DNA from: Aphelocoma coerulescens
Taxonomy: Eukaryota > Chordata > Aves > Passeriformes > Corvidae
NCBI RefSeq assembly: GCF_041296385.1
Contig: NC_091020.1
Location: forward strand, 34,607,001 to 34,671,000
Direction of reading: 5' to 3'
Length of the DNA stretch: 64,000 nucleotides
The translations under genes were made by a program, and so were the position numbers. Below, piece after piece: positions 35,151 through 48,053 of this stretch. Under the pieces are notes generated by a model. It was not told the DNA's origin. It did no database searches and was given only the letters and a program-made list of their open reading frames with translations. Numbering within the stretch: the stretch's first letter is position 1; each line of letters opens with the position of its first letter.

Positions 35151-38100
35151 GGAGCGGGGAGGAGGAGCCGGGGGCCGGGCTGGCGGCGGGGGCGGGCGGG
35201 GGAGGTGGGATGGAGCGGTGCTCGGCGGCCGCGCGCAATGAGGGGAGAAGCGCGGAGCCGCCGCTCGCAGGCTCGCTGAGAGCCCTTGGTTATTCCTCTG
35301 GTTCCTCTGCGCGGGGATTCATTAATAACAGAGCCCCGCACGCCAGCCCCGCGCACCCCGGGTTTCCAGTCGCGCTACGGGAGCAATGGAGCAGCCGCAG
35401 AGTGGGTGATGCTGATCCATTGGGAATGTCAGCGGAGCGCTGGGTTAAAGCTACACGGCTGCCTTTTATTGGGAGGGAAAGCGTTTAAGGTGCTAAAGGA
35501 GTAGCTGCTCCCATTTGCTTTTAAACCTTGTGTAAAATGGACGCAAGTTCAGAGCAAACCAGTTTGGCAGAGGGGATTGATAAACGTGATAATCCATGTA
35601 AAACTTGAATCCCATCTTTCCTCCTTTTCTCCCATTTTATAGAGGGTTTAGCAGTGATGTTTTTCAGTTAAAAAAAAAAAAAAAAAGTTGGAAGTTAAAT
35701 AGGTCGTGTGTATTCAACCTGAGTGACAGACAGAAAATGCCGTGAGAGGCACGAGAATTTGTCTAAGTTGGGAAGCAGTGGGTCTCTCTTCCATTCTGAG
35801 AATCCCAGGAGTTTTGCTGTTCAATAAATTCTTTTGAGTATGAAACTCCCCTAGCCCAGGTGCCAGCAGGTGTGGGCCACAGAGTTCCTCTGTCACAGCA
35901 CTGCCTTCAGCATTGATGTTGATGAGGGTTATTGATTTTGGGAGTTACTGAAGCGACCCCTGATTTGAAGTGGCAGATGAGAGCGTCTGGACCAGCCCAA
36001 AATGTTCCACCACGACCCCCACGCCACAGCAGGCAGGGACAGCCGAGCTGGGCACTGGATGAGTCCAGGCACCCACGGACACGATGCAGCAGAAGCACTG
36101 GCTCGAGTCCTGGGTGTTTTTTGGAGTTAATTAGCTGGAGCAGCCCATTGCAGCACGGAATTGACGGTGCTGCCGCAGCGGCCGGGGCACCGCGCTGCTG
36201 CCAGCCGGGCACGGGGCTGTGCTGGGTGAGGAGATCCGTGTGGATCCAGCTGTCACACGAACCTCGGCGTGGAGATGGACTCACGGCAAGCCTGCCCCGT
36301 TCAGTCGCGGTTGGGCTGTGCAGGACTGGATCAGAGCAGCGCTCAGCAAACCAGACAGTCAGCAGAGGGCAGCTCCGCTGCTCTCCCTGTCTGCTACCTG
36401 TGCAGGTACTCCCATTGCCCTCTTCCCTCTGTTCCTTATCTCTGCTGCTGTTCCCTAAACGAGGGTGCCAGGGGTGTGCCCTCCACATCACCTGCTGCTC
36501 TGCCCTGGGGCAGGGACTGTGGCACAGCCAGTGTCACAGCTTTGATCACACTTAGCATCTCTCATGGTGTTTTATCGGAGATTTTTTTTTTCCAAAGACA
36601 TCGTTGGGAAGAACTTAAACATCGACCTGCTTATTGATGCAACAGCAACCACCACACTGTTGTTTTTTTCTTTCTGTGTTGCTTTCCAGCAGTGCTGACT
36701 CGCTGTATTCCAGGTCCTCTGTGGATTTCTCTCTATGAAAATAAATGTGGTTTTGGCTGCAGCCTGGATACAGACGTGGGTAAAATTACATGGTAGGGTG
36801 ACCACATCTGAAATAACACAGGCTGCTTCCTCAGAGCAAACAGATCAGTGGTAGGAGATGCTGTTGCTTTTTCACGAGCTGAAAAAGTGAGTTTATCCAG
36901 CCCATGATTACTGGAAGAAAATACTATTGCTCAATGTCCTGAGTGACTCGAAAGGAGAATCTCTCTGACAGAAGCAGCAGTTAAACATCATTCTTGTCTT
37001 CTCCATAAGGATATTTAGAAGCTGTTGTCTCAGAGCTGATTAGTCTTGCACAGCATTATGCATATGCCTCACTTATAAACTATACAGCATCTTCTGGAGG
37101 TTTTTAGGGAATTAGGAAGTACTTTCTGGTGTGGACTGGATTCATGTGTAACTGCTGACACCATTGGTGTACACAGGGATCTTTTAAATCAGGGTTTGAG
37201 TAAAATAAAGTATTTCCTGATTATCATGCTTCATGTTACTGTAAAAGCACCTAGAAGTAAATACACTGGGAAATTGGAAATGCTTCATCATCCCATTTGC
37301 CAATTTTTTAGCCTCTAAAAATGCTGAGCACATCTGTTGAAGAGATGAAGAGAGGAGGGGGAGAGGTTGGGCTTCAACCTGGGACGATGCAAAGAGAAAA
37401 AGAAACAATTAATTTTAATTGGTTTAGGTTTTAAATTTATTTCTCTCTAATGGAGTGTCCTACCTCCCCAGATTGGCTTTTTCTCCCCGTGTCTGTCAGG
37501 GAGGAGTGAGCACTGCTTGGGGCTGCAGTGCTCCATTCATGTGACATGTCCAGGTGAAAGTCTTGCCTTGGACTTCTGGGGGGAGTGAGAAAAGCAGGGA
37601 TTGGAGAGCAATGGGATGGATTTTTAGTGACATTCTCTGTGGAGAAGTACAGCAAGGGGCCCTTCTCCCTCACTGCTAATTGCATAATAAATTCGGGGAG
37701 GCACCAGTGTGTGTTTAGAAATACTCATCACACACGGCCTGGTGTTACAGACTTCAGGTTTTACTTTTTTTTTTTTTTTTAATTTTAAAAATTTTATTTT
37801 CAGCTTCTGGCAGAGTGTGAGGGGACAGGACACATCTGGATGGCTGTGGGAGGGCCAGCCTGGCATGTCCTCCCCACACTCAGGTTTTGGCTCAAGGACT
37901 GTTCCCACTGAATGCTGTGCCTGGGGGGATGTGTGTGCTGAGCAGCTGTTTTGTAGGATTATGCTCCTCTAGAACATGCAGGTCCTGCAGTGGAACACTA
38001 AAATGTAATTTTTTGGAACAGTCTGTGATGTCCTTGTGGAGGAAGCAAGCTCGGATGCAGCTCAGGGAAAAGCATGTGGCAGCCAGAGCTTGAGTCACCT

Positions 38101-38511
38101 TGCCAGGTGTTTCTGGGACCACCAGGGGGGGGAAGGAAGGTGAAAAAGCAGCACGAGGGGGATTTTCAGATCTACGTTAAGTAAATTGTAACAGAGGCAT
38201 GATTTAAGTCCCAGCACTACCTCCCTGAGCTGGGTTCCTAGGGATATTCCTAATTCTTTAGGATCAGCCTAATTCATGGCAGAACTTCCCACCTGTGCTG
38301 GATGTGAAAGAAGGGTGAAGTTCACTCGATTTGAAACAGAGCTGTGGACAAAGTTGTGCCTTTCCTCTCTGTAGTCACTTGGGACCAATGCTGTCATTTT
38401 GTCTTTGCTAAAACCAAGTATTTCCACTTTGCTGAACCTTCATTCCCAGTAATTAGGTGGTTATTTCCATGCCTTTGGATGATAACTGCCTGGCTTTCTG
38501 GGCTAAATTGG

Positions 38512-38549
38512 TTATTTATTTGTTTGTTTGTTTGTTTATTTATTTATTT
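38512..38549. repeat. (TTTA)n/(TTTG)n tetranucleotide tract
   Basis: The tract switches from TTTA to TTTG units and back to TTTA, as in an interrupted microsatellite. The open frame across it (LFICLFVCLF) is an artefact of the repeat. Confidence 0.9.
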
Positions 38550-41500
38550 CCTCCAACCTGCCATTGGAAGAGAAATGGAGGGATGTTTGTTTAATTCTCC
38601 TCTGTTCCACTGAGGTGAAGGTAGACTTGGCTGGAATTTCAAACAGGTCTTCATGCAGTCAAATCCTTGGAGGTACTCCTTGCTTTGGGACAGGGATATT
38701 TTCTGCTTGGCTGTGATGCCAGAGAAATAAAGTCTCTTGGAGTCATGTTTGACTGCAATTTGGGAAATGTCCTGTAGTGTCTTGCTCCATAAGAAGTCTT
38801 TTCCATGAGCTTGGACAATTCGTTTGAGCCTATGCTGATGTGTGTTCTTTATCTATAAAGTGCTAATTCCACATCTCTTTACTTGGAGGAACATTTGGAA
38901 GATAAAGTGGATTTAAGAATATGTGTGTAATACCCATAATACCTGTGTGCAGCTGAAATATTAAACAGCTGATTGAGGGAACTGCTCTTTGTGGGTTTTC
39001 TGCTCAGAGAAGAGAAATGCTGAGTAACCTCATTAGCTCTGATAGTTACTTCTGTGCTTCGTTGGGATAAGAATGAGCAAGATTTGGTTCTCTCTCTCAA
39101 CTTCCCTTTGTACAGATCATTGGATGAAAAATGTAACAGCAGGTCTCACCAGCTAAAGCTGAGATTTTGGGGTCTGGTTGAATGCTGTCTCATCAGGAGC
39201 CCAAATTGCTGGAGATGTTTATCAAGAAAATCTGATATTTCTTGGGATAGGAGTGGGAGTTTGTTCATATTTTCATGGTGTTTATAGTTCAGAAAAGTTG
39301 CTTTTCAGCATTCAGATGTTTTGGGAAAGGAACTAAACTGGTGGTTGGAAATCCTTGTTTGTTCTTCCAAGGATGGGGATTCTGAGCTGTTCTCTCGTGG
39401 TGTGGCATCACTTCCCTGATAAAGATGTTCTCAGTAGGTGCCAAATCCTGCCCTGGTTCCATTTTCATGCAGCCTGTACAGTTGGGAAATAAATGAGGGG
39501 CTGGGAGAGCGTGATGTATGAGCCCCTAAATGGCTGCATTTTGTTCATATTTGAAAGGCAGTTCAGGCTGTCGTCATTACTGATGACTTGTGCTTTTATA
39601 GCCCTTCTTTCTGCATTTCAGAAATCCTTTGTGCCCATCTGAATAATAAATCACCCTGTTTGATTTGCTCACTGAGAGCAAATGGGAAATTACATCCTTG
39701 TTAAGATGTCTTGAGGAACTGGAAGTGTGGGGGAATTATTTTTAAAGGAACATTCTGCCAACTTTGTTAATATTTGGGTTTGTCTCATTAATTTTATGAC
39801 CTTCCCGAATTCCAGGGTTTTCTCTCCAACTGCTTTATGGTGAAGGGAAAAAATCCTGCCCTGCTTAAAAGTAAAAAAATAACAAATCTGGTCATACTTT
39901 TGATTGCCTTCAGACAAATGGTTTCAGATTTAAGCACCTAATGAAATCTGGGATGAGCATGAAGTCCATCTTCAAACTCAAGTTATGAGCAGAAAAAAGG
40001 CAAATCCAACAAATAATGGGGATACTTGCATCTGATTCCTGTTTGCTCTTTGGTGGAATAATATTTTATTTATACAACATTGATTTCATTAGATGGAGGA
40101 TTTAATGCAACTTTTCTGTCAAACTGGAGAACATTCGATGTTATAAAGTAAACTCCCAAAGCCTCAGTGAGGTTTTCTCATCTGAAATATTGAACTATTT
40201 AAAATTTGAACGTAGCATCAAAATACAGACTTTTATGTGCTTTTACATGTTGCCTTCAAGTTGGAAGCCCAGAGAGCAGCCTGCTCCTAATGCATAATGC
40301 TTAACAGAAAAAACCCAAGCTGAAATTAAATGTATTAAACAAGTGAAAAATGAAAATCATAAAAAATTATGGAAGAGAGAAATAATGAACAGTGCAAACA
40401 GAAGTTAATCAAACTCACCATTTCTGTTGGTGCTCTGAGCCTAAACCAAAATTAAGTATTTTGGCCATAATGTTCAGAAATGAACTCTTCAGTGTAGTTT
40501 CTAAAATCCCTAAGCAGGTGCCAAAATAAAATTGCTCTTAATAACTTTGATACATGACAGAGAAATATGATGGCAGTGAATAAAAAAGGGACATAAAGAG
40601 GCACTTTGCAACATCATGGGCACCTAAAATTTTGCCATATGCTCACAATTTAGAGCTTCTACTCCCGTATTTATTTTTTTTCTAAATGAAATGACCTAGA
40701 AACTTGCCTTGTGCAAATAAGAATATGCTAAATTCCTGATTGACTGTGCAAAGACCTAATTCTTTTATGTATTAAAATGTCTGTGGCTGAGTTTTACCTT
40801 AAGAGAGGAGCAGAAGTTATTTTGAAAAGTCTGGAAATCCTAAAAGCACAGGATATTTCAAAAAGTTGTGTTATGAAAAGTATGGGAAGCCTGATAATGA
40901 CGTTAAATGAGTTTACAATTGACAGCAGAGGCCAAGTGAAGTCCTTCTCAACCCTTGGTCTGTGGCTCTTCAAAACACAGTGCAGTAAAAAATGTCTCTA
41001 TCCTTTATAGCTTGGGGACACTGTATTAAAAAACATTAAAAGCAGCACCACATTTTGATTTTCTTCAATTTTTAAACAAGCTCAGGACTTTAAATATTAA
41101 TACTTAGCAGTGGTTGAGGAGCATAATTAGCAGCTGCTTTATATCCAAGGAGTGTCCATCAGTATTATGGAAAAGCCCAGTAACTGGAAGGGCTGTTGGG
41201 AAGGAAAAGGATGAAATCTCCAAAACCCAGAAATAAAGTTATAATTTGATAATGCTGTGGCACTTGCTCAATTTGCTTCTGGGAATTCAAAGTAGTGCCC
41301 TAATATTTGAGTGTCTCAGCATCCTTCTGCCCAGGCCTGGATGGGGAGATCTGTTGGATGGGAGGTGGAATGGCTGCTCCTTGTCTCCAAACTTCAGTTC
41401 TCCTGACTTTGTGCATTCTTTCCCTTGTGGACGTGCCTTTGCTGCCTGTCTGCACGGCTTTTGTAGGCACAACTTCCATCACTCCCTGGGTGGGGAAAAA

Positions 41501-41749
41501 CAAATGCCAAAATTAAAAGTCCCAGCTCATATTTGTTTGTAGTTCATCTCCTGTTGCCTTCAGCAGCTGCCTCCTGGTTCTAACACAATGAAATTTGTGA
41601 GCAACAGCTGTGCACTCCTTTCATTCCCACCGGTGTAGATTTGGAAACCTCAGGAAAATGTAAATCCATCCACCCTGTGCCTTCTTGGGAGAATCTGGGA
41701 CTTTGTGGCCCTTTCTCAGGAGGGAACTTTTCCATCCCTTGTCACGGAG

Positions 41750-42150
41750 TTACAGAGTGGTTTAGGTTGGAAGGGACATTAAAGCCCATCCAGTGCCACC
41801 CCTGCCATGGCAGGGACACCTCCCACTGTCCCAGGCTGCTCCCAGCCCCAATGTCCAGCCTGGCCTTGGGCACTGCCAGGGATCCAGGGGCAGCCCCAGC
41901 TGCTCTGGGCACCCTGTGCCAGGGCCTGCCCACCCTCCCAGGGAACAATTCCTGCCCAATATCCCATCCATCCCTGCCCTCCGGCAGTGGGAAAATAAAA
42001 GCCTCTCTCCATTTTTCTTCCAAGCCCTCTTAAAATATTGAAGGCCACAAGAAATTCTCCCTGGATCCCTCTCTTCTCCAGGCTGTCCCTTTGGTGGCCC
42101 TTCCCATAGCTCCTGCCATCTGTGATGTCCTGCTCCAGCTGTGGAGACTC
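41750..42150 (-). mobile_element. CR1 LINE 3' fragment, young long copy
   Basis: Antisense copy of about 400 bp. It begins ACAGAGTGGTTTAGGTTGGA, carries the GCACCCTGTGCCAGGGCCTG block, and continues into the internal part with GATCCCTCTCTTCTCCAGGC. The core is nearly identical to that of the copies at 8284, 52540 and 59373. Confidence 0.9.
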
Positions 42151-42559
42151 CATTTAATTATGGAATTCAGTTTTACTTCCCTGTGAGCTGATGGAAACCA
42201 AATCTTTCATTGAAGCCTGGTAGGAAACATCACCAGTGCTTTATTTGTGAGCTCAGCTTGTCCTCAGGACAATGAGCTGGGGTGATGAGCTAACAAGGTT
42301 TGTTTGTTTGGGAGTGTAATTTTGTTATTTCACATCGATTACCAAGCGACAGATAAGCTCTGCAGCAATTGATTACCTTAATGAGGGGCTTGATATCCTG
42401 TGGGAGAGCTCCTGGGGCCTGGAGGTGGTGATAAATGGGCGGGTGGTGGCATCATGAAAGCTGACACATCGTGCCACAGACGTTTCTGGTGGCTGGGACA
42501 AGGGACACCAGGTCTGAAGTGGGGGGGGGAATGGACAAACCCCTTGCTGTTGTCACTGT

Positions 42560-42688
42560 AGAATCCCTGAGTGGTTTGGGTTGGAAGGACCTTAAAGAGC
42601 AACAAGTTCCTCCCCTGCCATGGGCAGGGACACCTTCCATGATCCCAGGTTGCTCCAAACCTCATCCAGCCTGGCCTTGATATTCCAT
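42560..42688 (-). mobile_element. CR1 LINE 3' fragment
   Basis: Antisense CR1: CTGAGTGGTTTGGGTTGGAA, CCTGCCATGGGCAGGGACAC, then CTCCAAACCTCATCCAGCCT. It is truncated after the CTGGCCTTG block. Confidence 0.87.
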
Positions 42689-42765
42689 AGGAGCTCATGT
42701 AACAGACAATTCGTGATGTGGGGTTTTAAATAAAATTTTAATTTAACAGCCTTAAACTTTAAAAT

Positions 42766-42838
42766 ACTTTTTTTTTGGTTTGGCCTGGTTTTTTTTCTTT
42801 TTCTTTTTTTTTTTTAGTTTTTTTTTTTTTTTAATTTC
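42766..42838. repeat. T-rich tract
   Basis: A 70-bp T-rich stretch with runs of 8 to 16 T interrupted by G, C and A, ending TTTAATTTCAG. It looks like a splice acceptor but no recognisable coding sequence follows. Confidence 0.85.
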
Positions 42839-43630
42839 AGGTGTTATCATAAATTACAAGGATAAGATTCCTGGCTAGAAAAAAAAACCCAGTAACTGGA
42901 AAAATCAGAATGCTTGTACATGTTAATTTTTCCATTTATTAAGGAAAGAAAGAGTTTTAATAATTCACAGGGATGCAATGAGTATTTGCCTTTTATATAT
43001 TCATATTTATCACTTGCCTTGAATTGTAAACATATTAATTCCTGCCTACCAGTTAATGACTTTGGGTAATGTTTGTACTCTCTTTATGCAGAAATTGTCC
43101 ATATATACCTCACAGTTGCTTATAGGGACAGCCTAATCAGTGCTGCTTCCTTGGCTCTGAAAAACACTCTGTCTTGCTCTAAGTAGCTTTTCTGAGGTAT
43201 TTTTAAAGCATTTTTTTAATAATCCTTAAATCTACCTCCTCAACAGATGATGAGTCTTTTTCAGCCATACCAAGAGAAGTTACAAATCTCATTTTTACCA
43301 AATCTCAAGAGTGGAATGAGTGTTGTAGGCTCTGCCATAACTCAGGGTTGGTTGATTTTCTGCTCTGGTTTCCAATGTTATGCCCCAAAAAGACTTAGTT
43401 GTGATGGTTTTAACTGCATGGAAATTATGCCAGGAAAAGTACTTCCCAAACAATGATACTGTTGCATTAAAGTAGGAATAAAACATTTCACTCATGTTTT
43501 CAGACCTCAAGATGGGCCCTGGGATTAAATGGGATGTTTTGGTATTTTTCTTCTCCCATTTTTTGTATTTTTAGCTTATCTAAGTGTTACTGTATAGAAA
43601 TATAGAAATATTTGAATTCTGTGATATTTT

Positions 43631-43715
43631 AATCATAGACTCACACAATGGTTTGGGCTGGGAGGGGCCTTAAAGAAAATTTAGTTCCACTCCCTGCCAT
43701 TCCATTGAGGTTTTG
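43631..43715 (-). mobile_element. CR1 LINE 3' remnant
   Basis: Antisense remnant: CACAATGGTTTGGGCTGGGA, GGGGCCTTAAAGAAAATTTA and CCACTCCCTGCCATTCC. It has diverged from the young copies. Confidence 0.78.
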
Positions 43716-44682
43716 CAGTAACCTGTGCACTGATTTTAGTTTGGTTTTTTTTTATTCTTTCCTACACTAATACTTATTTTGTATTTTGAATCTGTCTCAA
43801 AGCTGCTTTGCCTGTGCTGGTTTGATTTTACTTCACCTTGGGACGGATTCCTGGGTCTCCACGACGGGGATGGGAAATCCTGGGTGAACCTGAACATCAG
43901 AACCTGTTAAAGAGATTCTGCTTAGTCCTGTTGTTACTGATGGGAGGAAAAAAATCTGGAGAAAGGGATGTGTATCTGGGACATCCATGCATTTTCTTGG
44001 AATGGTGTAGGAAGGGTGAGCTGAGCTCTTGGAGCAAACCAGCCCCTTCCCAGGACCATTCCCAGTCCTGCCCCTGCAGCCTGAGGAGCTGATTTTCACT
44101 TTGGAGCGTTTTAAATGACTGATTTTAATCTTGGTTTGGATTTAATTACTTTTTCCAAGGAGAGATTAGTTCTCATTTAAATATGGATGCGTAATTAAAA
44201 AACATCTCTCAACTTAAGTTGCTTTTGTTGCCCACACGCCGGGGCCGCCCGTCCGGGGAAGCAATTCCAGAGCTGGATTTCCATCTCTAATCCCGTTGTT
44301 AGTGTGGGAATGTTACTGTCAGAACGTGAGAAACAACTCCTTTTTTGGGAGGGATTTACTTCTTTCCCTTCTGATTTCTGCCAAAACAAAGTTGGGGAGG
44401 AAGATGAAATTCAGTTATAAATTGGACTTTATTTCAGTGGTGGGAAACCAGCACTCCAAAATGTTTTGTTGTTGCTGGAATATATGGAGCGTGCGGGATA
44501 TCGTGAGGAAAATTGTCAAAACGTGTTTTGCACCTTTGGTGTAGTGAGAAAATAGAAAAGTTATTCTCCTAAAGTGTTTTAGGTGGGTTTTGGTTGACTT
44601 GCAAGTACAGAGAAACCTGAATTCGCTTCATCTGGAAGCAGCAGAGCTTCCTGAGCAAAGATTCCATTCTTTCCTTCCAGGA

Positions 44683-44826
44683 TATCCCTGAAGTGTCCAA
44701 AGCCAGGTTGGATGGGGCTTGGAGCAACCTGGGGTAGGGGAAGGTGTCCCTGCCCATGGCAGGGGTTGGAATGGGATGAGCTTTGAGGTCCCTTCCAGCC
44801 CGCACCAGTCTGGGATTCTGTAATCT
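44683..44826 (+). mobile_element. CR1 LINE 3' fragment
   Basis: Sense CR1: CCAGGTTGGATGGGGCTTGG, AGCAACCTGGGGTAGGGGAA, TGTCCCTGCCCATGGCAGGG, ending near CTGGGATTCTGTAATCT. Confidence 0.87.
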
Positions 44827-45701
44827 TGGCTTTTCCATGGAATGGGTAAGGGAATGAGATGTGTTTAACATGTTCAGCTTGTTTCTTAACTTCCAAATAT
44901 ATGTTATTGATCTAAATCAATATAAAAGCAAAAACTGTGTGTGGGAAATTCCCGTGTCCACACTGGTTTATTTACCTCAGGAAGTTGGTCCTTTACCTCG
45001 GTGATGGTCTCCTTTTGTCCTGCTGGGGTTGGATTTCTGCTGAGTTCAGGGAGGAGCAGGATAAAGAGCCTTTTATCAGCAGCATCCTGTTGGAGTTTAT
45101 TCTGCTGAACATTTTGGTCATCGTCCCAAACCGTAATAAAAGAGGGGTTTAATTAATTCACTTTTCCACAATTGAAAAGTTTGCTTAGATTGCAGCTTGG
45201 AGATTGATTTAATATTCTTTTCATGAGGCACCTTTGAAGCTCTTCTGGAGACTGCACGTTGTTCAGCACTGGGCTGTCTGAGAGAATCCCCCAAAGTCTT
45301 CTGAGTTGCTGTGAGTTCAATAAGAAATAAAATTTAAATTTAATAATGTTTGGGAAGAATTGGGTCATTCTTGGAGACTCAGCCCACGTATTCTCACGTT
45401 CGGGTTCTGCAGATGAGGCCTTCCCTGCTCCCCTTAATTAAATGCAGAGTATTAAGCAGGACTGTGTTCCTTGAGAGTGGGTAAAATACAGATATGGCTG
45501 CTTCTCCAAACACCTGCAGACAGCTCTTGGAAAATATAGAAACCTTATGGATCTCTGTTGAAAAAGGGAAATGTTGTGGAAGTTTTCCTCTGCTCCTGGC
45601 AAACCTTGCGCACATTTTATAAAATGGAACGACCTGCAGAAGTTACAGGTAAAGTAAAATTGTGCAAGAGACAACTTGTGCATGTGGGACAAGGATGAAA
45701 C

Positions 45702-46073
45702 TCCTCTGCTCTGGAGCCAGGCTGGGAGAATTGGGATTGTTCAGCCTGGAGAAGAGAAGGCTCCAGGGAGAGCTCAGAGCCAATTCTGGACCCTAAAAGG
45801 GCTTTGGAGAGGGACTTGGGACAAGAGATGGAGAGCCGGGACACAGGGAATGGCTTCCCAGTGCCAGAGGGCAGGAATAGATGGGATATTGGGAAGGAAT
45901 TGTTCCCTGGGAGGGTGGGGAGGAGCTGGGATGGAATTCCCAGAGCAGCTGGGGCTGCCCCTGGATCCCTGGCAGTGCCCAAGGCCAGGCTGGACATTGG
46001 GGCTGGGAGCAGCCTGGGACAGTGGGAGGTGTCCCTGCCATGGCAGGGGATGGAAGGGGATGGTGAATTTGGG
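45702..46073 (+). mobile_element. CR1 LINE 3' fragment, variant-block subfamily
   Basis: A sense copy of about 370 bp. Where most copies have GGCCCTGGCACAGGGTGCCC, this one reads GGAGCTGGGATGGAATTCCC (45921-45940). The same variant occurs at 48054 and 62205. The copy lies about 2 kb from the inverted relative at 48054. Confidence 0.9.
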
Positions 46074-47294
46074 AGCCAAATTCCAAGGGAACAGGTAGGG
46101 TAAGGACATTCCTGTAGGCAGAGAAGAGCAATGTCACTCCTTTGAAATCCCCCGTTTGCTACTTCTGGGTATTAATCTTTTCAGCTCCTCCTATCTGTCA
46201 GTATTGGAACAGAAATTCTCACTTGAAATGTGACCTGTCTGGAAATTGTATTTCTCTTATTTACCATATTGATACCTGCATTTGTGTAAATACCATTAAT
46301 TCTGCTGCCATAACACAAAATATCACAGAAAACTGAGCTTAAGTCAGAGAAGTCAGAACAAAGGACCAGCCTGTTACCAGTCTTCTTGTATTTCATCACT
46401 TCTCCTGCTCTTTGGGGAGGAGGGAATGAGAACATTGCCTGTGATGGGGATTTCATTTTGATATCACACAAATGTGGAGAGAGCCCTGCCTTTATTTTTC
46501 CCACTGATGAGAGCCTGGCAGTAATTCCTGTCTGCAAGGACTGGGTCACCTTCTGCAGCTCTGAAAGCTGGGAACAGCACCACATCAGAGCCTGCTTCCC
46601 ATAAACCTTCCCATATCCACTCTGTGCTGTCCCAAAACCTCGGGAAGGGAACAGCCCCCGGGGTATGGTGTGATGGTTGATGTGCTGAGTGAACCAAAGG
46701 TAGGAATTAATTACAAAATGCAAAAGCTTCTCCCACAGAGACCTCCTCCTGCAAGGAGCTTTTTAATCCAGGGATATCTAAACTGCATGGTTTCATCAAT
46801 TCAATTTGGATTGCACATCTTTCTTATCTCTCAGGCTCACTGAGCCCCTCAATAAAGCAGTTGCTAAATAATTTACGTTAAAACAGGCGAAGGAGAAGCA
46901 CCAAAAGTGAGATAATTTGTCTTCAAAATAGCTGTTGCTTTTAGGAGTGTATTCATCTGGCAGCATCACCTGTCTGGTGTGAAGATTATCATTTAAAAGA
47001 TAATTTATCTTCCCTCTTATTCCTGTGATTTGTCACAGTGATAGCTCAGTGCTGCAGAGACAATATCCCAAATACCTGTGGGCTATCCCAGTTACTGGGA
47101 TTGCAGTGCATTCCAAACTGGGAGTGCCACTTGTCTCCAATTATCTTTTCTTTGTGTTTGCAAACCTTCAGCTCTTTTCCTGGTCTGCATCAAAGTTTAT
47201 TTACATGGCTTCCAATATTGTTTGTGTTTGATAAATAGAATTGGGTTTCTCATTGCAATAGGTTTGTTTTTATTTTTCCTCCTCTGTGGCTTCT

Positions 47295-47424
47295 TGAAGG
47301 GAATATCTGCAAGGGTATGGAGTGACAGGAAAACAGGGAATGGCTCGAAAGTGAAGGAGGGGAGATTTAGGTTGGATATTTGGCAGATATTCTTCCCTGT
47401 GAGGGTGGTGAGGCCCTGGCACCA
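47295..47424 (+). mobile_element. CR1 LINE internal fragment, older
   Basis: Sense piece with GTATGGAGTGACAGGAAAAC, GGAGATTTAGGTTGGATATT and TTCCCTGTGAGGGTGGTGAG. It stops before the terminal 3' block, and its form is closer to the older CR1 consensus. Confidence 0.78.
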
Positions 47425-48053
47425 GCATGGTTATATTCCCATATTCAGTGCTGCATTTTGGCAAAATTATTTTAAAACCACTTTTTTACGGCTTTTCTTT
47501 TTATTTTTTACTGTTTGAGTAGCGGCCATTCCCATAAATACAGTTGTTTTCTGTACTTTAGGACTGTATTTATAATTTTATTATCAGCATTAATAGATGT
47601 GTAAACCAAGATACCTGAAACAGATTTATTGAGGGCAGCTCTGTAGATTTTCAGTGAAATAATGTTTAGTGTAGCAGAGGGAGAAAAAAAAAAACCCACG
47701 AGGAAAGGCAATTGCATTTAGAAAACCAGGAATAAATGTACTGACCTTGAGAACTCCTAAGCACTGTGGGTTCCATTGAAGGGTGCTGTTCAATACTGAC
47801 ACTGTGTGCAGCTTTTAAAAGAGAAGCATTTTTTGGTTAAAGTGGACTTTTTTTTTTGAAAAAGAGCCTTAGAAACATGATAAATGGTGTTGCTAAAACA
47901 TCTCATTAATTTTTTTGCCTGCTTTTTATAGAAGTTGGTGCAAAGCACTTTTGAATCAGGGAACTCTTTGTGTCTATTCCCACTGTGTTACCATCAACTT
48001 TCTAACAAATCCACCTTCTGCAAAGTGAATTTCAGTTGAGCTGCTGCGGTCTT

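Larger units (their letters stand above)
34760..35410 (-). promoter_or_regulatory. CpG island, probable INSYN2A promoter
   Basis: This is the only long stretch in the window that is both very GC-rich and dense in CpG. The core runs from about 34.83 to 35.28 kb. It includes overlapping GC boxes (GGCGGGGGCGGGCGGGGG at 35185-35202) and a GCC run at 35013-35032. An AT-rich patch (CATTAATAAC, about 35320-35329) sits at its right side. A minus-strand splice donor at 34881/34880 argues for leftward transcription toward INSYN2A. A bidirectional promoter or a promoter for an unannotated plus-strand RNA is possible, since open frames exist on both strands, as expected in GC-rich DNA. Confidence 0.7.

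Noticed and set aside
34570..35241. Plus-strand 223-codon frame through the CpG island, including an internal MGCGGG start at 35050
   Set aside because: Very GC-rich DNA has few stop codons, so long frames occur on both strands. The protein is low in complexity with no recognised domain; the MGC start resembles acylation signals only by chance.
35907..36555. Overlapping long open frames on both strands (194 and 207 codons)
   Set aside because: They mirror each other in GC-rich DNA, show no known family, and no splice or promoter signal ties them to a gene.
41641..42033. Open frames across CR1 copies (also at 1892, 8234, 45676, 52521, 59161 and 62133)
   Set aside because: The same peptide strings recur in many copies because they are translations of the non-coding 3' end of CR1. 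No CR1 reverse transcriptase region is present in any copy.
42766..42850. T-rich tract ending CAG as a splice acceptor or the poly(A) mark of a retrocopy
   Set aside because: No recognisable coding sequence follows on the plus strand, and no processed-gene sequence is visible to the right on the minus strand.
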